Below the pieces are notes generated by a model, which was given only the letters and a program-made list of their open reading frames with translations, searched no databases and had not been told where the DNA came from. Of a DNA stretch of 64,000 bases, positions 32,801-51,731 are shown piece after piece. The position numbers were made by a program, and so were the translations under genes. Numbering within the stretch: the stretch's first letter is position 1; each line of letters begins with the position of its first letter. Source of the DNA: Phoronis australis (taxonomy: Eukaryota > Phoronida > Phoronidae); contig NMRA01000795.1 in the NCBI GenBank assembly GCA_002633005.1, positions 66,037 through 130,036 on the forward strand. Reading direction: 5' to 3'.

Positions 32801-34561
32801 CTACCAAATTAATGTTTTTACCATTTTCAAGTTTTTTTTTGAGTTTAGTACCACAACTCAAAATTTTGAAAATTTCTAAGCACTTGCAACAATGTAAGAA
32901 AACCTTGGAAAATGCGCAATTATTTTTCTCCAAAATTGCAACATTAGTGACGTTATACCATTTGGAATAAGAAATCAAACGTTTAGTAAACCCCTTAATA
33001 AATAGTGCTATAAGAACCCTTGCAAAGCATTTTGGATGTTCCTGAATAGTCCGTTGGAATCTTGGCATAACTATTCTAGGTTCATACTGTGGAACTGGGG
33101 CCTTATGTGGAGGGCAACTTGGCCCTCACCAGTCACTACGACACGATTACGTTCAAAGACGACACAGAAAAATATGACTTTCCAGTGTCACTGCAGGTTC
33201 GTGTCTCAATTCATATTTATTGGATAGATTCATGCTCTCGTAATTGAATAAGTTTTATTTAGAAGAATATCTTCAGGTTATTTTCTAACAATTAAAAAAG
33301 TGATTTTCTTCAAATTGCTGAGTGATTTTACCCTATAATGAAGGTTGTGTCAGAACCCTGACCATTTATTAGATTAAGGCATGATTCAGAACTGACCTCT
33401 GTTTGTGAACAACGCTGGTAACCTGTTCATTTATTAATTAGAAATTAGCTAGGCAAGTGAAAATTGTTTTTGCCTGTCGTACGCACAAAAATGTATCATA
33501 TATTTGCCTAGTATTGGAGTCCCGAGTTTATTGGAGACGCGCAGTTTATTGTTAAAATCAGCATGCCTGATCCTGCGGCTTCTATGAGGGATCGATGTCT
33601 GTTGGAAACTAAGTTTCTATTGGGATTTGACGGTAACTTTGACAGAGTTAGACAGTCTTGTGTTCCATTCCAGGTCAGTGTTCACTATGGCCTTGTTTAT
33701 GTGATAACCAAATATGGGCAACTGTATGTGTGTGACTTAGAAACCAGCGCGTGCCTGTTTACCGAACCAATCTCTCCAGGTGTTGTATTCGCCGCCACAC
33801 TCGACACATCCAATCAGGGTTTAATCAGTGTCAACAGGTTTGGCCAGGTAAACACAGTTGCTTCATTTTGTATTGTTTTGGCGTTCTTGCCACAGTTATT
33901 TCTTCTTCATATAATGGGTAGAGTTTCGGAGTGTAATGTAATTGGCTCCTGCTTAGTTTTCATGAAATTTTAAGGAAACTGCGTAGTTTCTCTTATGATT
34001 CTAGCATAAGTTTGATGGAATAAGATATCTTTGATTTTGTCTTATTCAAAGTGGTGGTCTTAGTTGGAGTGATCCAATCAGACTATTACCGAGTTCTGTA
34101 TGGTTTTGACCACTTGTTTATTTTTAGTAGGCCATAGTCATTTAAAGAGGTCCCAGAACCAGTTAGATGCTCGTTATTCTGTGGTTCTCAAATCTAGTCC
34201 CGTATGAGTGACTATTACCTTATTGTGCGCTTGTGTGTATCTGACAATTGAAAAATCAACTGCGATTACTGTATCTTTATGTTATTCTCAGTATTTTTGG
34301 TAGAAACCTCAGCACATAAGGCTTGAGCGGCCATCGTATGATCTACCATGTAAACTGTATGATGTTCGCTTCTGTTTCATTTTTATCATGAATACTGGGA
34401 ATGTCTATATATTTCAGGTTCTTTCAATTGCTTTGAAGTCTTCAAAATTGGTGGCGTACATACGAGAAGAATTGAAGAAGACCCGAGAAGCAGAAAGGCT
34501 TGAGACAATTTTACGAAGGGATGGAGTTTGCATTGAGACAAATCACCTGATTGACTTGTGA
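20010..34561 (+). CDS. Clathrin heavy-chain propeller-only paralogue
   Basis: Exons: 20010-20069 (or allele copy 21005-21064), 24126-24263, 26873-26978, 27287-27439, 30477-30595, 32026-32193, 33080-33196, 33674-33847 and 34418-34561. They join in frame to 392 residues. The protein aligns with the seven-bladed N-terminal domain of clathrin heavy chain: LQDVGI, ADSAMMN, IIALKAGSRFQVFNLE, VIAIVTETAVYHW, YVITKYGQLYVCDLETSACL, GLISVNRFGQVLSIA. Two clathrin-box groove residues are kept (Q107 and F109, human Q89 and F91), while human K96 and K98 become R and L. After VAYI it turns into a short charged helix and stops at TGA. The linker, legs and trimerisation hub, about 1,300 residues in true clathrin, are absent. 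It is strongly diverged, so it is a paralogue and not the housekeeping gene. A propeller without legs could bind adaptors but not form a cage; that is inference. Confidence 0.88.
20141..20534. mobile_element. Harbinger-like MITE, present in one allele only
   Basis: The 394-base element starts GGCCCGGTCTC and ends GAGACCGGGCC, with inverted similarity extending about 30 bases inward. CTG is duplicated at 20138-20140 and 20535-20537. The allele copy has the uninterrupted target ACCTGGTC (21140-21147), which fixes the borders exactly. A CWG duplication in an ACCWGGT target is known for some PIF/Harbinger families. The interior is non-coding, with repeated 'actcgaa' words. Confidence 0.8.
20892..21507. 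repeat. Allele copy B around clathrin-like exon 1
   Basis: Starts directly after the N and repeats 19898-20890 without the MITE. It includes a second copy of exon 1 (21005-21064) with an identical 20-codon product and the same donor GTAAAC. Confidence 0.85.
21005..21064 (+). CDS. Clathrin-like exon 1, copy B
   Basis: Encodes MAFHITEANNDLVHISELIQ, identical to 20010-20069. It joins in phase 0 to the exon at 24126, whose product begins LQDVGI, matching the N-terminal region of clathrin heavy chain. Confidence 0.85.
22640..23170 (-). mobile_element. LINE fragment, 3' end of the reverse-transcriptase ORF
   Basis: A minus-strand frame at 22866-23168 contains SKETLKHLFWECETINSFW, which resembles the zinc-binding segment that follows the reverse transcriptase in Tx1/L1-type LINEs (ETLEHLFWEC-like). 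It is truncated at the 5' side and ends in A/T-rich sequence near 22640. It is inactive and lies in intron 1 of the clathrin-like gene. Confidence 0.6.
23578..23816. mobile_element. hAT-like MITE, copy 3 (clathrin-like intron 1)
   Basis: The right end TGGTCATTCCAAGCCCTG matches copy 1. The left end is degenerate (GGTTTGGAATTTTCC). Flanks share AATGTTC plus one more base (23570-23577 and 23817-23824), a probable 8-base target duplication. Confidence 0.55.
25485..25612 (+). mobile_element. tRNA-derived SINE, copy 1
   Basis: An A-box-like stretch (near CCCTCAGTGG) and a good B box, GGTTCAAGTCC (25534-25544), are followed by a tail, GGCACACTGTTAGACCCTTG, that recurs at about 52275-52405. The shared tail outside the tRNA part shows a dispersed SINE and not a tRNA gene. 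Confidence 0.6.
26160..26600. repeat. Dispersed repeat family X, copy 1
   Basis: Shares an ordered set of words with 27690-28190: TATTTAGCCAA, then GAAATCTCAAAAACGCT or AAGTCTCAAAAACACT, then GATAGCC, TCTGAAAGTTT and ATATGAATC. The copies are diverged and non-coding, and both lie in introns of the clathrin-like gene. Confidence 0.5.
27690..28190. repeat. Dispersed repeat family X, copy 2
   Basis: Second diverged copy of the repeat at 26160-26600, in the same orientation. A partial third copy around 37560-37760 shares GTTTAACCAAGTTAACTGA-like and CAGACAGTAGAAAGC words. Class unknown. Confidence 0.5.
30308..30342. repeat. 14-base perfect hairpin
   Basis: AATAAACTTAATAC and its exact complement are separated by 7 bases, in clathrin-like intron 4, about 130 bases before exon 5. 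Confidence 0.7.
31120..31178. repeat. 19-base perfect hairpin
   Basis: ACGGGTGTCCGAATTTCCC (31120-31138) pairs perfectly with 31160-31178 across 21 bases. The word GTCCGAATTTCCCC recurs at about 31494-31553, so the hairpin is part of a larger unclassified repeat in intron 5 of the clathrin-like gene. Confidence 0.75.
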
Positions 34562-37500
34562 CGAAATTAGGCCATGGCGTAATTCGTAGAAATGATGGAA
34601 AGCTGTGATTACGGTTACGCACGTATTAAGCCTATTTCGAAAATCTACAAGAATGGTGTCCTATCCGAAGTGCTGGAAGTATTTTCAATTGTTATGCTGT
34701 TGGTTTATTGTCATGATCAGTTGTATGTTAGCTTTAAAATGAATTAATCAATAACAGAATGACTTCATAGGTGGCGCCGTTACATAGTAGAGGATAGAGT
34801 AGTTACCTATCGGCCACCTGTTTATGTTTGCATACCTAGTTTTCAAGCCCATCCTGGGCCCTTCGTCGGAGTCACCAGTGGGTGGTCCTTAGAGAAGGCT
34901 GTTACTTGCAAGAAGGCGCGGGTAAATAGCTGGTAATTCATATTCACCGTCTCTGTTCAATTTTGGTTTATTGCTCATGACTTCAACTGCTTCTCTGATT
35001 TTATGATACCAATATTGATTTTCTCCTGATAGTATTTTGACTATGTTTTGCAACTGTTGTGTGATGTGTCCGTACGGTGTTCTCCTACGGCTGTAGTGTT
35101 GCCTGATGATATGTTGGAGTGTTCTTTTAGTCTGGCACCAAGATTCCGAGCAGTTTCACCAACATATTTGGCAGAACAATCAGGGCATTCAATCATGTAT
35201 ACCACCCCGCATTTCTTGTTGTCGTCTGACTTGTCTTTCGCATGGACCAAGGCACTCCTTAGGGTGTTGAATGAATTGTGTTAGGTTTCTCTGAAGATGT
35301 TAGACAGTTTTTCCAAAAGACGGTGAATGCACGGAAGGGCCACATTTATTCTATTAAAAAAGGGTCTCAGCTTCTTAGCTAGATCCACAAACACAAACAG
35401 ATTGCCGATAGGTAACTACTCTATCCCCTAAATTAATTAATAGTTCATAACAGAGGTTCTGTCTAACACGCAGGTTACTGGTTTACAGCCTTACCAACAT
35501 CAGAACTTTAATGACAATAATATCTTGATTTTACTCAGCGTGGATATCGATGGTAATCCTCAGATAGCAACAATTACACATTGCAGTTTCTCATTTAGCA
35601 CCTTTAGTTTTTGCAATTTCATTTGTTTTTCCCATACTGTTACTTGTTTTCATCTTATTCTGTTTGTGAATGATAAAAAGCAATGTCTTTCAATTGACAT
35701 GTTCTGATTTGTTACTGTCATGGTAGATGTCGCACAAGATCCTGTACCTGTATTATTGCCAGGTGAGAACATCTTCAGATTCAATTATTCTGTCCATGGC
35801 TGGTGATGCCTGTACAAATGAGGAATCTGTCCCGTAGTTACTAAGGAAGTGTGCTGGAGTCGCTAGTAACACGTCACATATGGTTTTATCTTGCTCCTTT
35901 TCTTTATATACTCAGTTTAGAAATGATCTCTGGACTCACGAAGAAAAGACAATTTGTTATTTATTCATTCCAAGCTTGGTCTGAGACAAATAAGAACTTT
36001 AAAGCCATAAAATCCCTCCCAACTTGGTCTCTTCTATTGTTCCTTACTTGGATAAGAAGTGGTTTCTACGATTCCACAAAACGAAACACCGTGAGGAGGC
36101 ATCTTGTACAGCCTGGTCTTCAGCAATAACCAGACCAAGACTGGTTTGAATAAATACAAAGAAACTTTTTTTTTCAAAGCCATGAAATCGCTTCCCATTA
36201 GACAAAGCAAAAATTTGTGGTCAGTTTGGTAACGGTAAGTGGTAAAAGTTAAAGGTTGGTTTTTGAGATAGAAGGCAGGTTTATGGGTGCTTCAATTTCT
36301 TTTCGGCTTCTGGGGACGGCTGGAATGTTTGGTGTGTACTATGCGCGCAATTTATTGGTTGATGATTAAGTCACTAAATGGCATTGTTTTGTATGTAATC
36401 CAATACTTAAGCATTGTTGCCTAATGAATTATTTTGCACAATTGACCACTGTCTGTTATAAGCATGTCTAATAAGCAACTGTGTTGTCAGTTTTGGCAAT
36501 ACGATTTGCTATTAATTTCCACTGGTCTCGATATTCACAATTTTGACAGGACATTCAACATGTATTCTGTTGGTGACTTTGTGCTGTTTTTGCCTGTGGA
36601 AAGACCAAGAGTAAGCAGTGGTCTTTTGATGGTTTATTATCGCATGCTACCGTGGTACGTTTCTGTTTTTCAAAGGTTTGTGAAGAAATACTACTTCGTA
36701 CAGATTTTGGGTTGACACGTTGTCGCTGACTTATGAGGTTGCATTTCTGATGGTATTGTCATATGATGGGCTGCATCTAGTTACTGCAGAAAAATATCTG
36801 CTCGGCATATACCTTGAAGATGATGTTGCTGTCTTGTAAGGCATTTAATGTGCACCAAAGTAATAAAATTAATAGACTTGCTGTTTGCAATATCATAAAT
36901 AGGTGATAAGTTCAGTCTTGATGACAAGGTATGCCAGCCAAAACAGTCAAGACCAGTAGGACTCCACGTTATTAAGTACGGTAAAATTTCCTTAAATTTA
37001 AAGAAACAATGGCCAAAACAGTGTTTTGATTTTTCAAACGCTCACAGTATTGTCAAAAATGTTCAAAATTTCATCTGTTGACGACAGCCGTACTATATGA
37101 AATTCAAATAATAAGTAAAATTGTCTTGCTTACTCTTCTTGAAATTTTGGATAAAATAGCTGTTTTGCCATATTGTTTTATAATTTAAAGACATTTTACT
37201 ATACTTCGAATTTACATCTTGTCAGTAATGCCTTTGGAAATGTGCAGTCCATAGAACGGACTTCGTCAAGTGCACTGCATTAAATTTTTGCAGGATTGCA
37301 AATGCATATAGTGTCTATTTTCTGGGTTTTTTCTGAATAGATCTCACTCAAATAAAGTTAAATATAATCATTAATACTTAATTTTTCGTTTCATCAATAA
37401 CAATAAAAACCCAGTACACATTGTGCGTACTAAAATACTTTTAAGCAATAACAGTGTCTCGTGTTACATTGCCCAAGTGTCAGTAGTAGAGAAGCTAAGT

Positions 37501-38016
37501 CGAATACTTTAACTTGGATCAACTTCAAGGTAGTCATGGTAACGTAGGACCTCCTCAATAAGTCTGCGTGTTTAACCAAGTTAACTGAACAAGATTTTAA
37601 CTAGTCGGTAAAAGTATATTTTTTCAGACAGTAGAAAGCCTGTTCAGAAAATCAGTTATCTTAATTGCAAATCTTATTAATTGGGTCATATCTTTCTAGT
37701 ATAATTTAGTGGTAAAAAACATTATAGTAAAACAACAGTATCATAACATGACCGTGGACCTTGAATATATATACATATATATCTATCAAAATGCACAGAC
37801 CTGTTGATAAAGTCCTGTACAACCTTGAATTAGAATGGGTTACACTAAATCGCCCAGAATTCCCCTGGCAGCCATATTGCTTCGGTAGCTAAAACTAAAT
37901 GGTTATGAGAAGTAACAGTTCTGGTCCGAAGCAATAACAAAGGAAATTATTCTCAAGATTAGAAATTAATTTCGTAATGTTTTAAAGACTGGGGTTAAAT
38001 CAAAAAGTTGCTTTGG
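34562..38016. other. Clathrin-like to METTL9 intergenic stretch
   Basis: It holds the 3' untranslated region of the clathrin-like gene, a Penelope-like relic, a roughly 50-base imperfect direct repeat (35969 and 36129) and a partial family X repeat. I searched it for clathrin linker and leg motifs in all frames and saw none. Confidence 0.5.
34786..35432 (-). mobile_element. Penelope-like element relic with GIY-YIG domain
   Basis: Minus-strand frames encode NTLRSALVHAKDK, then the GIY-YIG segment GVVYMIECPDCSAKYVGET with RLKEH, then (in another frame) KIREAVEVMSNKPKLNRDG and YELPAIY. This is the order typical of Penelope-like reverse-transcriptase C-termini. A stop and a frameshift show it is dead. 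Inverted copies of a terminal sequence flank it: a perfect 23-base match at 34792-34814 and 35404-35426, imperfect for about 45 bases. It begins 230 bases after the clathrin-like stop codon. Confidence 0.85.
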
Positions 38017-38022
38017 TTTATT
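38017..38022 (-). terminator. METTL9 poly(A) signal
   Basis: AATAAA on the minus strand, 38 bases after the METTL9 stop codon. This gives a very short 3' untranslated region, with cleavage expected near 38000. Confidence 0.6.
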
Positions 38023-38059
38023 GCACCTTTGAGACTTGTGAACACGATGGTTACTCGAA

Positions 38060-46240
<8,181 letters not shown>

Positions 46241-46342
46241 GAAACTCTCATACAGATGACAGGAAATAAGTTTAAGGTGCCATCTAGCGGTAATCTCAAC
46301 ACTTGTTTCCCAGCGGCTAACGTACTCTATTGCATGCCGCAT

Positions 46343-48737
46343 ACAAACACACGTACATAAATTCGTGCATTCACAAATACAAAAAAATTAACCGAAGCCT
46401 TGTCGGATGAAGCAGAGTGTTAAATTGATAACAACAATAACAAGGAGTATTTACAAATGTACAGCTATATATAAAAGGTCAAAACGACATTTTAAAAATT
46501 AACAGGGAGCTACATTGTAACAAGGGAAACTAAACCCGAGACCAGAGACGTTAACACTGAAAACTTACATGAGGCAGTGTAATCTAGATCTTTAGGAATT
46601 GAACGTCCAGTGAAGTATGTACAGTAAAATAGGAAAAAAAATATGAACTGGACATACAGATTATGCATTTACCATAAAACTAGCTAACATACAGGAGTAC
46701 GATAGTTGCCTTAAAATGTAAAAAAGATATGTACAATATAAAACTAAAGTTTAGCTAATAAATAGTACGAGACTAATAAATAGTACGAGATAAAAAAGAA
46801 AAAGTGAATAAACGGGTTATGATCATAGACAGGTCTCTAAGTTTCCGGATTCCGTGTTTGAAAGTTTGAATTGTTTTTGCCGGCGTTCAGTTTTGATGTG
46901 GTTGTCTATTGAGTTTTACAGTTTGGGTACTAAAAATCTAAAACTGTGCAGGCCATATTTTTGTTGTGTTGACGTTGGGAATACAAAGATTCATTAATCC
47001 TCTGTGGTTACATGGATTATCACGCGGATCAAAAGGTCACCGATGTAGTGATGGGGTTTGGTCGGATGAAGAGCTTTATCATTAAGTTGTAGGCGTCTAT
47101 TATAAAGGGAAGCTTGATTTGTTTGTGCTAGTAAATCTTTATATTCAGTTCTACCATGAAATTGTAAATGATTTTGAGTGCATATTTGAAAGATTTTTTG
47201 TCGTATTTTTTAACAGAAATGCCAGACAATGTCACAGTAGTTGTAGTAGCTATTGATGAAAGCTTAATTTAAAAATCGTGACCCGGAGTCATGAGAGAGA
47301 AGATTCTTTAGTTTTATTATGGCGATACGATATACCATTTATTTAACGTCAAGTTCCTTATGATAAAAGAAAACATTAGCCGTAGGTTAATACTACTGAC
47401 ATTGAAAAGACAAAAATAAAAATTAAGAAGAAAGAATGCAAGCGGCCTGATTTCTCTCGCTGGTTCCCTTGTATGGCACTGCTGTGCGTGAATCCCGCTT
47501 AATCTCAAGGTCTCGTATGCGTGAACTTGGAATACAGGAGGAAACTTGACAATTAATTTAAATTCACTCAAATAATCACGTTCACGTTGATAAAAGTTTG
47601 CACTGCACTAAATCGAATTACATGTTAACAAAAAACGTAAATTTGAACCAATCTTTTTCAAATGTTGGCGATCTCATTCACCAAACAATAATTGACAGAG
47701 TATTAGCCAGGATTTTGCCCGTCAGACATTCACACCTCCGAATTGCCAAATGGAGACTGGGAGAGTTTTGGGGGACATGCCCCCTTGCCCCCTCTAAATC
47801 CCCCACTGCATTCACATATTCCTCAGATTCTTTGACACAAGTTACGCTAAAGGAGAAAATGGGTGATCATGAGGCTGATAATTACAAAAATTCTTTACAA
47901 ATGAATATTCATTTCCAAGTTCAAGCGTACACGATCTTCACTTTACATATATATATGCATGGAAAATGTGACCTTTGATCTTTGGTGTAAACAAAACAAT
48001 GGTGATTTCATCTGCAGCCAATCCGTGACTTCTTTGAGCGAATGAGCACATATCATTAGAGCATGGGCGCGCAGCACTGAAAAAAGTGGGGGGCTAAAGC
48101 CCCCTCAGCCCCCCTGTGGTGCACCGCCTATAGACCATGTGCGGCGTAGCGCTTAAAAAAGTGAGGGCTAAAGCCCCTCAGCCTCCCTGTGGTGCACCGC
48201 CTATAGACCATGTGCGGCGTAGCACTGAAAAAAGTGGGGGTTTTCACAGCCCCCTATGGTGCGCCGCCCATGTACTAGGGACTTCGGGAATGAAACTGGG
48301 TTCCCTATTATCGACGATTTGAAAACATTATTCTCGGCAAATGCTGTGTGGACTAAAAGTAAACACGATAGTTAAATCCGGATCTTTAATGAATGTGCTT
48401 TAATTAATCGAAACTTCGGGAATTTTGACGCGATTGGATATTCCAGCTGCTGGCTACTACACTAGACATAACGACGTGATTGCGTTATGCATGCCTCTAA
48501 CAACGGACAATTTTGGCAGTCTTTTTACAGAATCGAAACCTCGAACAATCTGCCTACTGGTCAGTTTTCATCTGGACATGCAGTGTGTAGATGGCTGTGT
48601 AACCTGTCTTGTGGTGTCAGTCTAGATAGGCGGCAAAAGAAAAGTGTCTCATTACACTGAAAGTATATCCGTTACAGAGTACTCAGCGTACTTTCAGCTT
48701 AAGCACACTTAAAATAAACTTTGCAGCTGCCCTTTCA
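46343..48737. other. METTL9 upstream region and intergenic DNA
   Basis: It should contain the METTL9 promoter. There is no CpG-rich block or TATA box I would defend. It also contains a GC-rich tandem repeat (48073-48245). No exon was recognised. Confidence 0.4.
48073..48245. repeat. GC-rich tandem repeat, about 74-base unit
   Basis: Units starting AGCACTGAAAAAAGTG (48073, 48148, 48221) are followed by GGCTAAAGCCCC, CAGCC-rich sequence and GGTGCACCGCCTATAGACC. Two full units and a partial third, which continues in diverged form to about 48275. Confidence 0.8.
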
Positions 48738-48743
48738 TTTATT
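48738..48743 (-). terminator. Poly(A) signal of the uncharacterised gene
   Basis: AATAAA on the minus strand, about 137 bases after the second stop codon (48880-48882). It supports this end as a real transcript 3' end. Confidence 0.4.
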
Positions 48744-48879
48744 TTGCCTATCCTCGTGCAATTTACATTCAATATGTGTGCACAGCAGAGACTTTATGGT
48801 TCCGAAACATACAAGGATGTACAGCGTATTTTATGATCAAAAAACGTTAAAAGTGTTAAAAAGGCGCTCAAGATTGAGC

Positions 48880-50348
48880 TTACACTTCTGTCCGCCAGTC
48901 TTGTAATCTGGCGTAGGTGTTCTCGTCTTCACCAGCACTACAACACATCAAAAGCCGCCATCGTGAGGCGAAACTTTGCGCCTGCACAGAGGAAGTAGCA
49001 CAGACCTTGACCACGTGACGATTCCGTCTGAATCGTGATTTCAAACGCTTGAAAAGTCCCTCGCGTTTTACAATGTTTGATTTATCTGTAAAATCACCGA
49101 TAATCCTGTGGGTGTCCTCTGAATCAGAAGAAACGGCATCAAGAGGCACATCCACAAACGTCTTGTCGTCTTCTGAAGAAATGCCATCAATTGTGTATGG
49201 CTTGTTGCTAATTTGCAAACTTGTTTTACTTTTACCGTTGTATTCAGTGTCCATTGAATAATCCCCACCAGCAAAACAAAAATCATACTGAGGCAACGTT
49301 GCAAAAGGAGACGATCTGCGTTCTTCTAGGCGAGCATCCTCAACCTCCCTTGGCTCGTTCTTATCTTGAAGGTATGTGGTATTAATTTCATCATTACCGA
49401 TTACGGACATATCAATATTCGTTGAAAAATGCAACGTCACATACGAAATGTGACTGTGAGGCCAGGTGGTGACACTAGAAGGTTTAATATCGTCCAGTGC
49501 CAGTGGCATGTCTTCACGCTTGCTGGGCAGACCACTGCTTTGAAATTTTATTTTGTCCTTCTCAAAAGTTTCATCTATTAACGTGTACTCTAAAAGATTT
49601 ACACTACGAGACGAAATGGCATCTTGGGGAAACTTAGCGAAGCTGTGCAAATTTGCATCTTCTGGGCTTTTATCTTCGATGCTGCGTGATTAATTGCTGC
49701 ACAGAGTCTCAGAAGTGGATCGTCGTGAGTCCTGTGTAAAAGTTTCCCCAATCGCAGAGGAAATTGTAGGCTCAGTCGAATCACTGAAATCTATCAGTGT
49801 GATGTCGTCCAAGTGGCGACCTCCAACGGATATACTTTCAGATTTCAGGACTTTCTCCTTGCTATCATCATTGTCAGCGAAATCAACAATACTTGACGAA
49901 TGCATGACTTCCTGTCGAACATCTTCAACGTAGCCTGACTTGTTTATGCCTTCCAGTTTACCGGCTTCTTTCTCTCCAGTACATGTATCAATCATACACG
50001 TAGAGCTACGGCGGATGATTTCTGAAGCACCTATTTTAATAGAGAAAAAAGTTGCACCGTAAGGCAACCCATGGATATCACAATCTTCAGCGTCCGCAGG
50101 AATTTCCTCAATATTTCGTATTTCGATGCAGTTTTCTTCCTCGGGTGTAATAATAGGGATTTGACTTGCCAGTAACTCTGACAGCTCAGTCGTTCCATGG
50201 ACATTCTTATTCAGCAATTCATCCTTGTCTGTGGAGATGTGGTAAACAAAGCAAGTACGTCCATTGGCGTATTTTCGGAAAAATTTCAAAAAAGTACAAG
50301 TATTTTCGGTACGGTTAGCGTGTCTTGAAAATCGGACGGACTCGTTTC
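48880..50348 (-). CDS. Uncharacterised acidic Ser/Thr-rich long exon with one in-frame TAA
   Basis: I do not recognise this protein. On the minus strand one frame is open from after a TGA at 50347-50349 to TAA at 48880-48882, interrupted only by TAA at 49690-49692. About 200 codons precede that stop and 269 follow it. Both halves have the same character: rich in Ser, Thr, Asp and Glu, probably disordered, with TLID motifs on both sides (DDITLIDFSDS before, LEYTLIDETFEKDK after). The C-terminal part has a basic patch (LFKRLKSRFRRNRH) and a Cys-containing end (RLLMCCSAGEDENTYARLQD). No in-frame ATG opens the frame, so it is probably the last exon of a spliced gene. A possible acceptor (GATTTTCAAG) lies near 50327. 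The TAA may be a nonsense allele, a base error or a recoded stop; a young pseudogene is the alternative. Confidence 0.55.
49690..49692 (-). other. In-frame TAA inside the long open exon
   Basis: The codons read AGC AAT TAA TCA CGC AGC on the minus strand. No GT/AG pair closely flanks it, so it is not obviously removed by splicing. Without it, the frame runs about 489 codons. Confidence 0.8.
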
Positions 50349-51703
50349 ATCATCCGTATGTAATGTGTTTTGAAGTAAAGATTTATTTTGGCGAGATATT
50401 ATATTTTGGGTCTCGCGATTTCATCGGCTCAAATGACTATCATTTATCAAGATGTTCGTTGATTTTGCTGGTAATTGACAATTTAAACAATTTGTGTTTG
50501 CCTAATGATAAATAAGTATAGAAGAATAAAATTCTTACCACCGAGATACAATTACATACATTAAAAACAACGAAAGTGTTTCTTTAAAATTTCACTAATA
50601 TGTTTAAAAACCACATAAAATGTTTGACTGTTTCGGAAAATATGCCCGCCTTCTTTCCGAAAATACGGCTGACTGGCTACATAATCAACCACCTCTCATC
50701 CTCTGTACCTGGACTTGAGAGAGCATAGTGATGAGCACACTGCACAGAGGCTGAAAACTGTTCAATCATGGGTTGTCGGAGCTAGGGAGCTTGTCGAAGA
50801 GGTATGTCCAGTGGAGAACATCAACAGGGCAATATTAGACGGCCCGGGCGGATTTGGCGGCCGAGCTGCCAAAAGAAGCTTCTCCCACACTTTTTTCGGG
50901 ACAAGGGTGCGGTAATCTTTGAAAAATAAGTGGTCCCCCGGGTATCCCACGCGGATCCGCTAGTGGGTGACGGGGAAAAGTTGCTGTAGGGCGAGTAAAC
51001 CACGAGAGAGCTCACCGCGTCCGCGAGCAAGTTGCCAGTCGTCCGGTCGGCGCCCGAGTTTTCCAAGGGGAGATTCGATTGCCGAACCCATGCTCTGTGG
51101 CTACGTGCCCACATTACTATAGTTTACCGGATTTCGACTTGGGGGCAGATTTCGGAAAATTTGGAGTCCCTAGTTGATAGGAAGCTGGTGAGGCCCCCTC
51201 CCCACTACCTTAAATCGCCGTACATTCGGTGTTTTTTTTCTAGTTCTCACGTCTTTCGCTTCCGTATAAATTTTAGACGAAAAGGGCTTCCTTTCGTAGA
51301 GACTGAAATTGACCGGAAAAGTGACCTTTCCGGGCGGCACATGCCGTACACCCCACATATTGAAGTATCCCCCAGGCCTATCCCCCTTCTCAGTTTGGAT
51401 GCAGGCTTCTCTAATACTTTCAATCGTAGCACATCGTGATCTACGTATCGAGTTGACGTGTTTTCCACAATTTCTCTGCGGGTGATACGTTCGTGACATT
51501 GGATGGTGCCATTTTGAAGATTCTTAGATAACCAACAGGAAAGACAGCAAACTGTTAGACCAATGTAACACTATTTGACATTTGAACAAAGAGGAACATT
51601 CGTTCATAGGGCATTGACAACTTATAAACAACACTGGGCAACGGTGCGGACTTCCGTTTTAGAAATATGCCATACGTGAACTGCTGTCATATTAAGCTGT
51701 GAA

Positions 51704-51731
51704 ACCATAGATTAAATATTTAATCTATGGT
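51704..51731. repeat. Perfect 28-base palindrome
   Basis: ACCATAGATTAAAT is followed directly by its exact complement with no spacer, so it can extrude as a cruciform. Confidence 0.9.

Noticed and set aside
34562-38016. Possible missing clathrin linker and leg exons
   Set aside because: I scanned the frames for clathrin leg signatures and acceptor-flanked open stretches and found none; only a retroelement relic and repeats.
51032-51439. 135-codon plus-strand frame in the GC-rich block
   Set aside because: Competing frames of similar length exist on the other strand, and no motif supports either; kept only as an unexplained block.
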